From the NCBI GenBank assembly GCA_900239685.1, contig OENT01000687.1:19443-83442 (forward strand): a stretch of 64,000 nucleotides of DNA, in the 5' to 3' direction. A model generated the notes under the pieces. The model saw nothing but the letters and a program-made list of their open reading frames with translations, ran no database searches and was not told where the DNA came from. Both the position numbers and the translations under genes were made by a program. Positions within the stretch are counted from its first letter, which is position 1. The number at the start of each line of letters is the position of its first letter. Origin of the DNA: Rotaria macrura. Lineage: Eukaryota > Rotifera > Eurotatoria > Philodinida > Philodinidae. Positions 35,737 to 49,219 of the stretch are shown one piece after another.

Positions 35737-38700
35737 TCGTTCGATATTATTTCATCGTCTCGGAAGTATTTTTTATTCTATTCAGTGTTGATCGTTTCTC
35801 AAGATGCTGAAAGAAATCGTGGCATGCTAGTTTAGATCGCTTCTTTGTTTTGTTTTTTTGATACATATATATATATATAAATATGTTTGTTACTCTATTA
35901 AGACGCATGATGTTAAGAATAGTATTAGTTTTATATATGATGTTGATGTTGTTAACTTGTATTTATTCTATCAAAATAAAAACATGAGAGTACACTTTGA
36001 AAAGTAATCGCACTGAATTCATCTTTTAAAAAAACTCAAGCTGAGAAACGAAAAACTACACTTGCTAAAACTTATATGAATGAAAGATTTTTTATAATTG
36101 ATTTACTTGGTGGATTGATATTGTATGAATTTTATTTCTCGCATTAGATAAAATAGAGTAGATTTTAGTTTCTTATTAGTGAACAATTTGTGAGAGCCTC
36201 TCTGAATATGTGTCTATTTATGGTGCGAAGCATCTTGTAGAAGCACGACGAAAATTTCAGTTTTTTTCTTTCTTTCTTACTCCATGTACGTCTTGTGAAT
36301 CATCATTTTGTGACGCGATTATCTCAAGAACCAAAAGCCTGAAAATTGTAGTTGAAACGCAAAATTCAAGTATCAAGATCGAATCGATCACTTCTTCTTC
36401 AATATATCTTCGACAATGTTTCGTTCATCAGCAAATAGCATCCGAAAATGAAGATTATGAAAGATCTTTGCTTTCTCTTCATTTTGAGATCGGATGGTAC
36501 TCGAGTTCTGCTTTACTAAGAAATGCGTGGCGAAGCACATCTAAAATTTTGAAACACCGCTTTTCGAAGTAAAAAACGAACGCTCTTTCTTCGACGATAT
36601 AATAAATCAACTCGCTTCGAACTACGCTTGATCCTTTTTCGAAATTCAGTATTTTGCCGTTTGGAAAACCCCTAACGTATTATTGTTCTTCAATCAATCA
36701 ACTAATGTAAGTTCAGTTTAACATTGTAAGTAAACATAATGGAACTGACCACTACCAGACGTCTATTAACACATGTCGATTGGCTTCTGTAGAACGATCT
36801 CCATTGGTCATTCAATTATCTCTATGATAAATTTTGTATGATCCCTGATACATTGCGAAGAGAGTTCTAGTTGAATTTTCCGTCTAGCTTCACTTTCATC
36901 ATCTTCAACATAAGTATCTTTCAATTGGTCATATTCGGAGGCCATGTCTAACAGGAGAGAGCCTCATACACATGATTAGAAGAAAATACTGAATTTTATA
37001 TCGGCCTACTTTTACCTCAGATTTGTGCGACATTTTTTGTTTTCTAAAATAATGGCCCACAAGCATGACTAGTTTCGATGCGTATGCTTAGTAGCTACGA
37101 ATTGAAGATAGAAGAAACAACAATAATCGTACTTTCGATATACCGTCTGTTAATCTTTCTCTATAGATATTGACATCTTTTTTTCTATAACTCTAAATAG
37201 AAAATAGTGCGTCTTTGTTTATCAGGTGATCTAAGTGGCAATCCTCATGAAAATTAGCCATCATAAAATTCATCACTACGATCTGTCTATCATTCATTGC
37301 CAGTCAACAATGTTTCAGCACTGCTTTCGATTCAGTTTTTAATTATCTCTATGAATCATCATATATAAGCGGCTATTTAACATATGATAGGGCAACTGAT
37401 GCCTAATTTTCGTTTATATTCTCGATTTTAATTATTTCAAAATGCAAAAGAAACAAATTCTTTCGAATTTATCATTCTCGGAAAACTAAGTATAAGGAAA
37501 TGAAATATCTCTCTGGCAATGTCACATAAAAGAGATGTAAGTTCTTTTTTGAAATTTCAGGTACGCTTTCGAACGAGTATTCCGTGAATTTCTGTTCGTG
37601 ACACATGACGACATTAAATAGTTACATGAGATGCGTAAGTAAAATAAGTAAAAACGTTGATCTGTTAAGGAGCACATAAATGCGGTGTTTCACATTGTAT
37701 TAATAATCAAAATGAAAACGAATACAGCATATTTAGGTGCCACTCTATCTGCTCATGTGTCACGCAGCCGGTTGGAGACTGTGAATCGTTGAGATAATAA
37801 ATCGATAAATTAACAAGCCTCTCATGAGATTGTTAGGCACGATACAGTACAGTTCATAGAGTGATGGATTTGAGAATAGTTACTTTTCATACACCGTCTA
37901 TGCTCAATCTACTATTTCAAGACGCTGCTGCATCTTTGATTGGTAAACCTTTCGTAGATGTTTCTGATTCCTTAGGCGAATTTACAATCAAATCGTTGGC
38001 TGACTATTCCGTTTTTATATGGCATTCGTTTTTCCTATGACTGAAGCAAATGCTTCGCACTGCATTTCTTAGTCGAATTAAGTTCGACAAACGTCTAATT
38101 TCTAGCAACATATAACTGTACAACAGTCGACTAAGCATCTTATTTTCACATACATTTTGGCAATTTAAAAGCAGTAAAACTACTTCCTTGAACTAAAACA
38201 AATTCAAGGCATGTAATATTATTTGCTAACAAAGGAAACCTCATTGCTAGTGGTTTCTTTTTACACTTGAACCAAATAAAGTATGTTCATTATAGCCTTG
38301 AATAACAAGTAAATTTCATTCAGTGTGAAGAAAAATAAAAGTTGACATTTAGTGGATCTCGTAATATTATAGAAAATCTATCAAGACCGGACTTTCTATC
38401 CACAGAATAACATTCAATTTAATTTTGTATGCCAATATGGTGATGTAGCGAATAGATTGTCTTGACATGTCGATGAGAAAAAGTATTCCTTGGAGTTGAC
38501 TGGAGAACAGCATCTATTAGAATCGACATTTTGTCCGATTGATATTTTAATAGAAACAACCGAATCCGCCGAGAATATCCATTCAACTTAAAGCATTCTA
38601 TGTTATAGTTTTTCAACACTTTCTAGTTTATCGTTCTCAACAGGTTTTATATTAGCCGTTTTTTGTATGCATCTATTTTCTTTTAACGTTTGCTGCGTGT

Positions 38701-38959
38701 TTTGTCTTTCTGTTGATAATTTTAACGATAAAACGTTCTTCTCATATGATTGGCGTAATCTATTAGTTTTTTTTTCGAAAGTAGCTCAAGAAAAATTTAT
38801 GAAATTCCGTATTGGTCTAAATAAATTAAGAATTGAAAATAAATCTGAATGAAATAAGATCGAGGCTGTATGTGCGTAACTTGTTTCATTATGGCTAATT
38901 CGGTCATCAGTTAATAGACTGATCATTATCTCATCCGGAGAGTGTCAGAGGCGATCCCG
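35737..38959. other. Intergenic, no supported gene
   Basis: AT-rich. One open frame of 120 codons at 36210-36572 (+) is longer than its surroundings but shows no domain, and its codon pattern is not clearly coding, so I leave it uncalled. Confidence 0.45.
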
Positions 38960-39560
38960 TGAATTTCCATGCAATTTCATCTGAAGATACGTCGTAGTCT
39001 TCCAGTAAAAAGTATCAACGAGTTTTGAATCCATCATAGGATTTCAACAAGATACTGCACTTCTTTTTTCTATGACAATTTTCTTCGATTGTTGAGACAG
39101 TCGTGTTTTCGAAAAAAAAACCAATCTTTCAATTTCTAACAGAAATCGTTTTAATATTGGCAGACTGTGACTATAATCAGTTCCATGAAAAAATGCTGCA
39201 GCGTCGAAAGAAGCTTCTATCAAGTTGTTTCGAAATTTAAAAAGTTCATGCTGCATACCTTTTATGGAAGAATTTATGTTTTGCAGTTCTCATATATTTC
39301 ACAAAGACTCGTTCAACACTGAAGAATTTTTTCGGAAAATTGATTATAATTCAGATCTACCAATATTTTAAAATTTTCAGATGAACATTCGAAGATTCTG
39401 TTTTTTCGAAGAACACGAGTCCCTCAACAATCGAAGAAAATTGTCATAGAAAAAAGAAGTGCAGTATCTTGTTTAAATCCTATGATGGATTCAAAGCCCG
39501 TTGATATTTTTTACTAGAAGACTACGGTGTATCTTCAGGCGAAATTACATAGAAATCTGT
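38960..39560. repeat. Inverted duplication with arms of about 250 bp
   Basis: Left arm about 38965-39225, right arm about 39310-39560, spacer under 100 bp. Shared blocks in opposite orientation include TTGAATCCATCATAGGATTT, CAAGATACTGCACTTCTTTT, TTCTATGACAATTTTCTTCG, ATTGTTGAG and ATCTGAAGATAC/GCCTGAAGATAC. The centre of each arm is nearly identical and the inner parts diverge (AATATTGGCAGA versus AATATTGGTAGA). No terminal motif or target duplication was found, so I cannot say whether it is a foldback element or a local inverted duplication. Confidence 0.75.
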
Positions 39561-40495
39561 CGAAGACTATTGAGAAAGTTGATGACAAATTTAGATTTTC
39601 AGTATGATTCATTCCCGCGCTAAGACATTTGTCTAGGCAAAAGGTTTGCTCGACTTAGTATATAATTATCTTGCTTATTACCAATGTATTTATGATTGAG
39701 CAGATGTATGTGTCGTACGTAGGGTGGATTATATTCGATTCCAAATTATTTGGGCGTTTCGATTCGTGTCAAAGAAATAAGTTTGACCGATATTGATATG
39801 CGGCCAAGTATTAGTAAACTTCTCATTAGACCAAAAGGGCACTACGATCTTCTAGAGTTGTTTTAATGATTACATTTGACAATGCTAGCTTCATGTCTTT
39901 TTGTTTTCATTGATTTATTTACGGTTCGAGACTAATAGTCATTGTATTCGATCCATTATTTAATTAGAAAAGGTTGATCATCTATTCGTATGATGCATTT
40001 ACAAAGGTTACTCGTATCAAACAATATATCTCGTATTCAACAATACCTATATATGCTTCGTTTTTTGCAATATGGAATATGGAATACGCTTTTCCAAGTT
40101 CGCTTCATTTCGAACTACGATCATATTACAACTGTTTACATAATTGTTACAGCAAGTAACATCTGAATTGGTCTTTACACACATTTGAAAGTGATGATCT
40201 AGTTTTATTGTAACACGAAACAATAGAGATTCGAACAGACAATAAAAAAATGTACGAACTGATATAAAACTCTGTATGAGAGAGCTGAACTTATGTGCTT
40301 AATATGAAGTACTCCATGCACCTGTACAATTTTGAACAGTACTTTCTAGGAGTGATGTTCTCTCCTCGGCAGTATCTCAACAGCAGAGTCGAATCAATCA
40401 ACATTGTATGTGCATGCGACAACGAATGGAGAAGCCTCGAAAAATACTTCTAGATCTCTAATATATATATATCACAATTCTTATATAAAAAAAAC
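39561..40495. other. Intergenic downstream of nuclear receptor
   Basis: AT-rich sequence between the inverted duplication and the 3' end of the receptor gene. No coding segment recognised. Confidence 0.4.
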
Positions 40496-43400
40496 TCAAT
40501 TACTGTACATAATAGAGTTAACAGTCGAAAGGGAACTATCAAAACTTGGTACATAGATTCGATAGAAAAACGAAGGTAAATTTCGAACGTACGGCCATGG
40601 AAGATTCATAAAGCATTCGGCTAAACGATGATTTAAAGAGCGAAGTTGAGATACGAGAAAAGCAATGTCATAAAATTCAATAGGAAATTTTCCATGGATA
40701 GTTGATCGACGAGCTAGAATATTCAACATTTTTCACATGAATTGAATAATAAAGAAGATGACGTTGTTTACCTTGATTATATTCCGAGAATGCGTGTACA
40801 CAGTCATATTGACATTTGGACCATAATTTATTGTTTTCATCCATACAGCCTAAATCTTGAAAAGTGAAGGAAAACCAAGAGAAAATACTTATTTATTTTT
40901 CAACATCAAACGTTTGTTCATACTATTTCGAGTGATAATCATTAATAAGAGAAGAGAAAATTCTTTTTCATCCAATTGAAGATCTCGTAGTTTTGATTCA
41001 AATGATCGATATACGTTCTCAACTTGTGTTAATTGTGGAACATGTGCATTTAACTCAATTGATAATGTTGATTCAGCTTGCCAATAATTCCATAGCGATT
41101 GAAGATTGTCAAACGAAGAAGATTTCACACAAGCTTTACCAGGAAATAGTGTAATCATAATGACAGAATTAATTGACGATGAAATTATTTCATATTTATC
41201 AGGCATATTATTAAAACCTATTACAAGAAATATTGTTTGAGTATAAATTAGAACAGGGAAAAACTACAATGATTAGTCTATACCCTTTCACCGTATAAGT
41301 CGTAAAAGGGACTAGACTACAGAGTTAATATAATTTGAAGAAAAAACATAGAAAGAAAACATCATCATCATCATCACCACCAACAACAACAACAACAACA
41401 AGGCACGACGAAAACAAGACAATAATCTATTAGATGATGACGAGTGTTACCCGGTATCGTGCATTGACAGAAATTCATAATGGCTTGAGCATAAATAATC
41501 ATTTGTGATGCCATCGTCGACCAAATCGTTTCGTGTGGAACACATCTGGGTAAATCCTGTAGATAAATAAAGCAAAAATAAAACGACTCTATGCAAGGCG
41601 ATCGATTTATCTTTGCTTTCGTTTGGAAAAAAATGCAAATGATTCTAAAAAGAAAAAGTACCTTCAAATAAATAAGATAAGCATTATAAACTTTGTCAAT
41701 GAACTCTTTGGTTGCCGGCGAAAGTTCGATATCGATTTCATTGGTTGATGCAAATGCTAGATGACAACAAATTTGTAAGCTGTTTTTTTTTCTAATACAA
41801 AAATAGGCTGTTTTTACATTTGCCAGATTTTGTTTTAGTTTTCCTTCGTTTAGCCATTGATGCAATACGAGCTGAATCTTTTACTGTTGCCATCGCCGTT
41901 GAATTACTTTGAAATTGTCGAATACTATACGAACAAATCTTCAAAATATATGTTCATTTACTTAACTTTACCATTCTTTAAAAAGATTCGATTGTCGACC
42001 AATGCGAGAGGCTAAAGTTTCAATTTCGAGTGTTTCATATAGAGTTACATAGAAAAACAAATGAGTATATAACTAACTAACTAACCATTCATGGACATTC
42101 CTGCTTCGACACATTTTCGAAATCGACACGCTCGACAAGTTATTTTTGAAGGTGAATCCACTTCGCAGTTATTATTTTCAGCACATTGATATCTTTCAGG
42201 AGCATTTTCTTTTATTGATCGCCGAAAAAAACCCTATGTTAGAACATATTGTATTAACACGAATTTTCTATCTGCATTGTGCTTTGTTTCCTACTTTGCA
42301 CGCTTCACACGTGACAGTTCCGAAATGAATGCCTGATGCCGAACCCTTACAAATCAGGCACGGTAATTTTTTATATAGATCTTCTGTCTTCGATCCGATT
42401 GAATCTAGAATTATTCTCAAAGAATAAAAGATAAGACAAGAACAGAAAAGTCAAATACTACCATGAGCTTTCATTCCAACAGATATACATTTTTGGAATC
42501 GACAATATTGACATTGAGTTCGAGAACGTTTAGTTATTGAACAACTGAAATCTCGTTGACATTTATACTTTTTCTTTCCGTCACATGTTGAAATTGAGCG
42601 TAGGAAAAACTTCTAAATAAGTAATTTCGCTTATTGTGCAAGGCAAAGAAACGTGTTATTCGGCTTGAATTTACTTTGCATGCTTCACATGTTATTGCTC
42701 TAAACAGTCATAAAATGCAATCAAAAATTAATAGTAAATGAAGAGAATTGGAATTAACCTACCCACAATGCCATCCAGACGCCAAATCTCCACAAATTTG
42801 GCAATGTTCGTCTTCAGTTAAATCACTTGACGACTGATTGAGAGAATGTTTTGTCATTCTTCGTTCTTTACCGCTTGGGTTATTTTCGACGATTGTGTCT
42901 TGATTTATATCGAATGCATACGAATATTGAGAACGTTGTTCGTTGTAATGAACACATGACGAATGCGAATTCATGACCGTTGACATGACTTTGCAATTAG
43001 GAATATGAAAATGAAACAGTATTTCTTTTTTGCTTCGATTAGTCAATAATTGAGTTAATTATTTACTATTTTCAATCGTATACAAAATTATTGGAAAAAG
43101 TTAGTCATTTTCACTGAATAATTTTCACCATGATTCCATGAAAAGTTCTTTCAATGAATTGTTTTTTTGAATGCCGGAAATCGCGGCTGAGATCTTCAAA
43201 TTTTAGAGTCTTAAAAGCAGCAAATATAAAGCATCCACCTCACTTTTTGTGCGATCTTCACACTCCTCGTTCGACAGCAAATTAAAGCTCTACGCAACTA
43301 GCTGATTAAGAAAACCTTCTATCACATCTAGAGCATCGTCCATGAGAAGTTCTTCTATAGCAGGAAAATGTTATAGAAAAAGAGAATCGATAAGATATTT

Positions 43401-44484
43401 CTATTTCTAAAGTTAATCGATAAGAATTCGATTTTTGAACTGCAGAAAATCTTACCTAATAGCACATAGACAATGCTGAAGCAGAACGTGTTAATACCTA
43501 TCGTTTGAAATTCGAATGGCAACACTCATCTAAGTAGAAAGAGAACGATCGTCACTGTTTACAGTCCCGTAAATATATGGAGAAATGATCTTTAGATGAA
43601 TTGAATAAGATTTGCTGTACTGATTTCTCCGAATGAACGGAAGAGAATGCTTTTCACATTCACCGTTGACTAGTCACCGATGTTAGAGAAGCGCGAATGT
43701 GAACGGTCGTATATGACCAAACACGATAACTGTGATTGGTGAACGAATACGATCGCTATAGACAATAATGCCCGGCCGCAATGCTACGGTCAACTAATAC
43801 GATGAAATTTGATTGCATACAGCCTTTGTTTTGTATTGTGTATGACCGAACACGATCATATACGACAGTTTATAACTGTGTGTTGCTGTTCGTTTTTGAG
43901 ACTAACATACACTAACTCAGATAAATGGAAAGTGTCACTTTTCGAATGGATTATTTACATTTAATCGTTTCATAGATCTGCACATAGTTATATGAAATGA
44001 AATCATTTCTTTAGCTATAATTAGAAGACAAATGTCTTGTGTTTTCTGTAAACTAGATTGTAGAATGAGTTAAAATCCAGTCTATTCGGCAAACAAAGCA
44101 TCGAGAATTTTCAGACAGTAAGACTTCACTTTCACGCTAAAAAATAGATGGTCAAAAAGACAAGAATCTAAGGCGGTTCATTCGTCTTTCAAATCGATCA
44201 AGAAATGAGTATGATAAATGATACCTAATGTAATAACGAGACATTGGAAAGTACACATTTAACTTACGATGACAATTGTCTTTATCTTCATTAGTACTTG
44301 TTTCATCTTGCCGATCATCAATATTCAACCTGGATGGGAAATTTGCGTTCTTTAAACTGCTCATACCTAAGGACGTTGCCGAGGATACGTTTCTTGTATT
44401 GAGTTGATCAAACTCTTGATGATTATGAACGAATCCTGAAGACGAAGAAGGATAGATCAGCATTGCGTTATTTGTAGTTTTCAT
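40496..44484 (-). CDS. Nuclear receptor with two DNA-binding domains (2DBD-NR)
   Basis: Thirteen exons, all joined in consistent phase, give about 610 residues: 44484-44268, 42988-42763, 42699-42675, 42612-42462, 42404-42295, 42233-42086, 42011-41972, 41924-41818, 41756-41662, 41556-41451, 41217-40912, 40855-40772 and 40713-40496. A Ser/Asn-rich N-terminal region is followed by two complete C4 zinc-finger DNA-binding domains. DBD1 runs from CQIC through CEACKKFFLRS to [12 protein letters not shown]2 runs from CLIC through CEACKGFFRRS to CRACRFRKC. In both, the first finger has 13 residues between its Cys pairs and the second finger is C-x5-C-x9-C-x2-C. A ligand-binding domain follows, with [13 protein letters not shown] in the helix 3-5 signature region and [18 protein letters not shown] near helices 8-9. 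Known two-DBD receptors occur in flatworms, molluscs, arthropods and rotifers; ligand and targets are unknown here. No clear AF-2 helix is seen at the C-terminus. The first exon, across a 1.3-kb intron, is inferred from a good donor and matching phase (confidence about 0.6). The donor after MNK is unusual (GTTTGA). Confidence 0.87.
41343..41402. repeat. CAT/CAC/CAA trinucleotide repeat in receptor intron
   Basis: Run of CAT, then CAC, then CAA units inside the intron between exons 10 and 11 of the nuclear receptor. It explains the poly-Cys tail of the overlapping open frame, which is not coding. Confidence 0.85.
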
Positions 44485-47400
44485 TTTTTTGCTTAACTAC
44501 AAAGTAGAAAGAAATGTCAGATCTATTTAGGACACTGTGATCAACGGCATAGAGATATTTATTCAGAGTGAAAGAGAGCGAAAAAAAATCATTTTTGAAC
44601 TTTTTTATTTAGACATGCTTGCTCCTCTTTCTATCGCTATTGATGTTGAAAGTCATTAGAAAAGTCAATAGAAGAAGAAAAAAAAGGAGAGAAAAGTAAA
44701 TAGAACCAATCGACTACAGATTGTGTGCATATTTGCCAATAAAGATAAAAGACATTCTGTGCGATTGCTCAGGTGTATTTAGTTACCATCGATAGTAAAA
44801 ATTGCTTGCTTTTGTTTAGAATTTATTCTCATACGAATTTTGTAATTGAACATTAAGCAAAAGAAATTACAGAAAACGTTTTGCAATATTAATAGATAGT
44901 ATTTTTGTTCAGAATATCAATTACCATTCTGAGATATAAACTATTTATTCTAGAAAATAAGATAGTCACATAAATCTATTCGTCTTGGTTATAGAAGAAA
45001 AATAGAAATCATACGAGTATACATAGAACGAGACACTTGAAGGAAAGAAGCATTGCTTTTCTTCCTATGCATAGGTATTCGACACATAGAAACTCTACTT
45101 TAAATCACTAAATATGTTTGCTGTCAAAATTTAATCCGTATCGCGTTTTAAGAATTAACTACTGTTTCAAATTTATATTCATTTTTATTTGAAAAAATGA
45201 TTCAACGTTTGTAAAGTTATATTCGCCGAGAGATAATCAACAATTGAAGACAAAGATTTATTTCGATGTGACACATTATTGTCTGACTCAATTAAGAGCC
45301 ATACAGTTTCGTGTTTGCTAATGATTTTTCTCCTCTTGTACAGACACGCATATGAATTTCATTTTCGTCTTCCTTTCGACGGTATTCATTGAATTGCTGT
45401 TCATTTTAAGGAAAACATGTTCAGTATGTTGCATTGCCATTACACGTTGATAAAGCAACAACACTATGATATTCGAAATCAATGCTCAACAATAGCATCG
45501 AACGAAAGCAATTTGCAGAATTTCTATCGCTTGATAGAACTTCTAGGAAGATTGAAATAATTCATTGCAACGAAGACGAACACGACTTGCGGTAGATAAT
45601 CTTTTAATATTTTTCCTTGAACTCACACAGGTTTTCAAAGAAGATTATGAAACTGTAAATTGAAGTTCACCGCATCCCATTACAGTTCGTAGCGATTGTC
45701 TTTCTGAACTCATCATTAAAAAGTCGAGTAGCATGGATTAAATGCGTCAAATAATATTAGTTGGAAATTTTCGGGGAATCGCCATTGAAAGTCAGATGGC
45801 TAAAATAGATATGTCGATATTTCATTTAATGTAAGTCCAGGCATTTTAACAGATTGAAGTGATTGTATATTCATATGAACAAAGATGTTTTAATTTCTCG
45901 AACTTCTAATAGAACCAACAGAAGAGCAGTGTCTGAATACCATGATAAATTTTGAAAATAGTCGATTTCACTATTAATGAGTCCATGGAGGTTTTAAGGA
46001 TTCGACAGACATGATGAATGTTTTCAGAAGATCTTGCTTTTATCAATAAACAGATGATTAAACTAATAATAATAAATTATCTGAATCTACACAAAAAGAA
46101 GAAAAACGTAAAATAGAAAAGCAACTGACGATTGACTTTCATTGAGAATGAACGATAGTCTTTGAGATAATTTACATTTTTCATGTGTCCAAATTGCATT
46201 CTGAATAAAAAGACGTGTTACGATTTTGATACATTATGGCAGAGTAGTCATTGAGTATGCGGATATTTTCGATACAAAATAATTTCAGAGCGCACTTTCG
46301 AAATCTAACTATCATTTTATTCATATACCTGACATATTTAACGTCAATTAATTGAACCTATGTAATTAATTACTGGATATTCGCACAATCAATACATCGG
46401 GTTTTCGATAGGTTTTTCTTTCGAAGATTGTAAAATGCCAAAAACTACCCATTGACAGAATTTTGAAAGACAAAGTAGTTTCTGCAAGTTCATCGATCAC
46501 TTGTATGATGGTCGATTGTCTTCAGATACCGTCTCGCTACTTGCATCTTGACAATTAATATCTTTAAACTTCTCCTCCTGGAGAAATGTTTAACAAAAAG
46601 CTTATCAATGGAAACTGTTTTAAATTGAAATGTAGACATCACATAATACGCTTGAATATTCAACAGCTATGAAATTATATAGTCATTATGATCTTTAGTA
46701 GAGAACGAAGGAATTCCAATACATCGAATTGAAACTATGTAATATATCCAGAAGAACCATTTTGACGGTCGAATCGTTTCAAAATCCAAGCGAACTCTAC
46801 AGAATTTTTATAGAAATCAACGAAATTCTATCAGAATCTGAGAGATGGAATGACTTTAGTAACCGCAAAGTTGCATGCTATCGAATCATCCTGTGGGAAT
46901 CTCACGCGAACTTAGACATGTGTGTAGTAATGTAACGTGGTTCTGAATATTACCCAATTAATAAAATAGGATTCATCCGCCGAATCCATTTGTAGGCTTG
47001 TCTCACATAATCCGATTAGATGTTGCCGGTTGAGTGGATATGATATGATACTATTGGATCTGCCATCGAATTTATGCCAATAGGATCGTTTTCTCAGTAA
47101 ATAATTCTACACGAGTTTCTCAAAACAACGAATAAAAGAAAGAATCCTGCTTTCTTACATGCATCATTTCAATATTCGATGTGGTGGTTTCATTCTCAAA
47201 ATGTTTTCCTAAACAAGACTTCCTCGAATCAAATGTGAATACCGAAACAACGCTAGGATCAGATTTGTGGAGATTGTCAATGATTTTCAGTTTCTTGAAT
47301 AGATACTTATTTTATATTGATGTTTTATCAATATTTCAATTTTCTCTCAAGTGAACAAGCCGAACACTTTATTTTATAGAAGATAGTGAATTTTCAAGTT

Positions 47401-49219
47401 AGTTATGGCGATTATTGCTCGAAAAAAACCTTCAGTAGTACTTGATAAATAAGATAGAAGCTTATTCAGTTTATGTTTCTATTAGTGCTACTGAATTTAC
47501 GACGGCTGTTGTCAATTATTTTGAACAGTTTATTATCAATAATAGAATTGAATGAAGAAAATCTTCGATGAACTTAAGCCTTTTGTTGCGCTTGGCACTT
47601 CTGTTATTTTGAAGAGTTTTTCTTATTTAACAAACGATGGCAGATGTTATCTCCTCCATGTTGTTCATTAGCGTGACTGTTCCATGAAACCATTCATTCC
47701 TCTTTATTTTCATCATTACTTGTATTGCCTCAATAAAGATAAATCTACTTTCGAAGTGATTGATCAAAGCATGATATAAGATAAAATCTAATAGTATCTT
47801 CATATGCTTGTTGATACAAAATCTGCAACTAAAATATATAAGAATGATTTTCTATTGCTCGAGAATAAAGTAAACTGGTCGATGACTCACCTAGTGAATC
47901 AGTTTCGTTTGACTCAATTTTGTAGATCTATTCTATCAATCTAAGACTGGCAGATGTGGAATGCAAAAACATTTTTTTCTTTCTATTAAACATTTACAAT
48001 CGCGTTGAAATTCATGACTCGACTCGTTCACTTTCGAATTGATTGTTCTACAAAGCTGTTGATTTCATTTATCTCTGAGATTTTTCTTGTGGATCTGAAA
48101 TTAAAAAATACTAATTTCTGCTCAGCGACCTCAGTACGACGACGGGCAAATTAAAAAAGCAGCTATTGTAATTATTTTTTAGAATGGTTTCATTTGAATT
48201 CCAGACCCACGACGGTATTCTATTCTATGAATCATTAAATGTACACCGATCTATATAAGAATTGGTTTTTGAAGAAAATATCGTCGGTTAGATCAACACT
48301 GTCTCTGTTGCTTCATGCAAAGAAGCCTAAAATTTTCATCGAAACAAATTAATGTCCAAGTCATTTTATTGAGAAAAGATATCGTTTGAAACACACTCGT
48401 GCATAAACGACTCTCGCTTTGTAAGAGAAAGTCATTTTCTAGAAAAACGGGGGCGGTCCGTTTGCTGTTCTCTGAATTTCAAGTGTGTCAAATGCCTTGC
48501 ACGAGTCATACTTATATGATATAAGATATTTTTTGGATCGATTTTAATCAACATCAGCGATTATAAAGCAATGGATATCAGTAGAAAATACAAGTTCACA
48601 ATGGGGAAATTTTGTGAATTTCAGTATTTGGAATTTCATATCAACAAGAAAAAACTGATTTGAAAAGCGAAGACAATAGTTTAGTAGAACCATTGATTCT
48701 CTAACGAATGATTTAAGAAGTGAATTTCGAAACGATCCAAGGCTTCTCGTAAAAATAAATCAAAGACGAACAGTTTATTGGTTGCTGCGAGCAATTATTA
48801 TTTGATATTTTCATTAAAGAACTAGAATGGGATGGTGCGTACAGCTAAATCGTAAGTTTAACATACGGATTAGATGCAATTTTCTAATCTCTATTTTGGC
48901 CATGTATTATTAAATACATTTTAATTTCTTTTCAACCCGAGTGTCAAATACATTATAGTGCTCATGGATTTGTTCGCCATGTACATGTGAATATGCATAT
49001 TTCATTTCATTCATATCTAGACTATAAGAAAAAGAACTACATGTTTTTTCTTTGGGAAACTATTAATGAAAATTTCACCGGATTCATTGAATATGAATAT
49101 CGAAAATGATTCTTGAATATTTTCAAGCAAATTTAAACTCATATCAATCAGAATCCGTAGAATTGAATTTTTTTATTTAACAATGAAAGAAAACAAGAAT
49201 CAATGATCAAAACAGCAAA
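44485..49219. other. Intergenic between nuclear receptor and WDR55
   Basis: About 4.7 kb of AT-rich sequence. No exon chain or domain was recognised on either strand. It must contain the receptor promoter near 44485 and the WDR55 3' UTR; an AATAAA for WDR55 lies on the minus strand at 49177-49172, about 43 bases past its stop. Confidence 0.45.

Noticed and set aside
36210-36572. 120-codon plus-strand open frame
   Set aside because: No domain, no splice context, and composition similar to the surrounding non-coding DNA.
41374-41865. 163-codon frame ending in poly-Cys
   Set aside because: It runs through two introns and a CAA-type repeat of the receptor gene; only parts of it are real exons.
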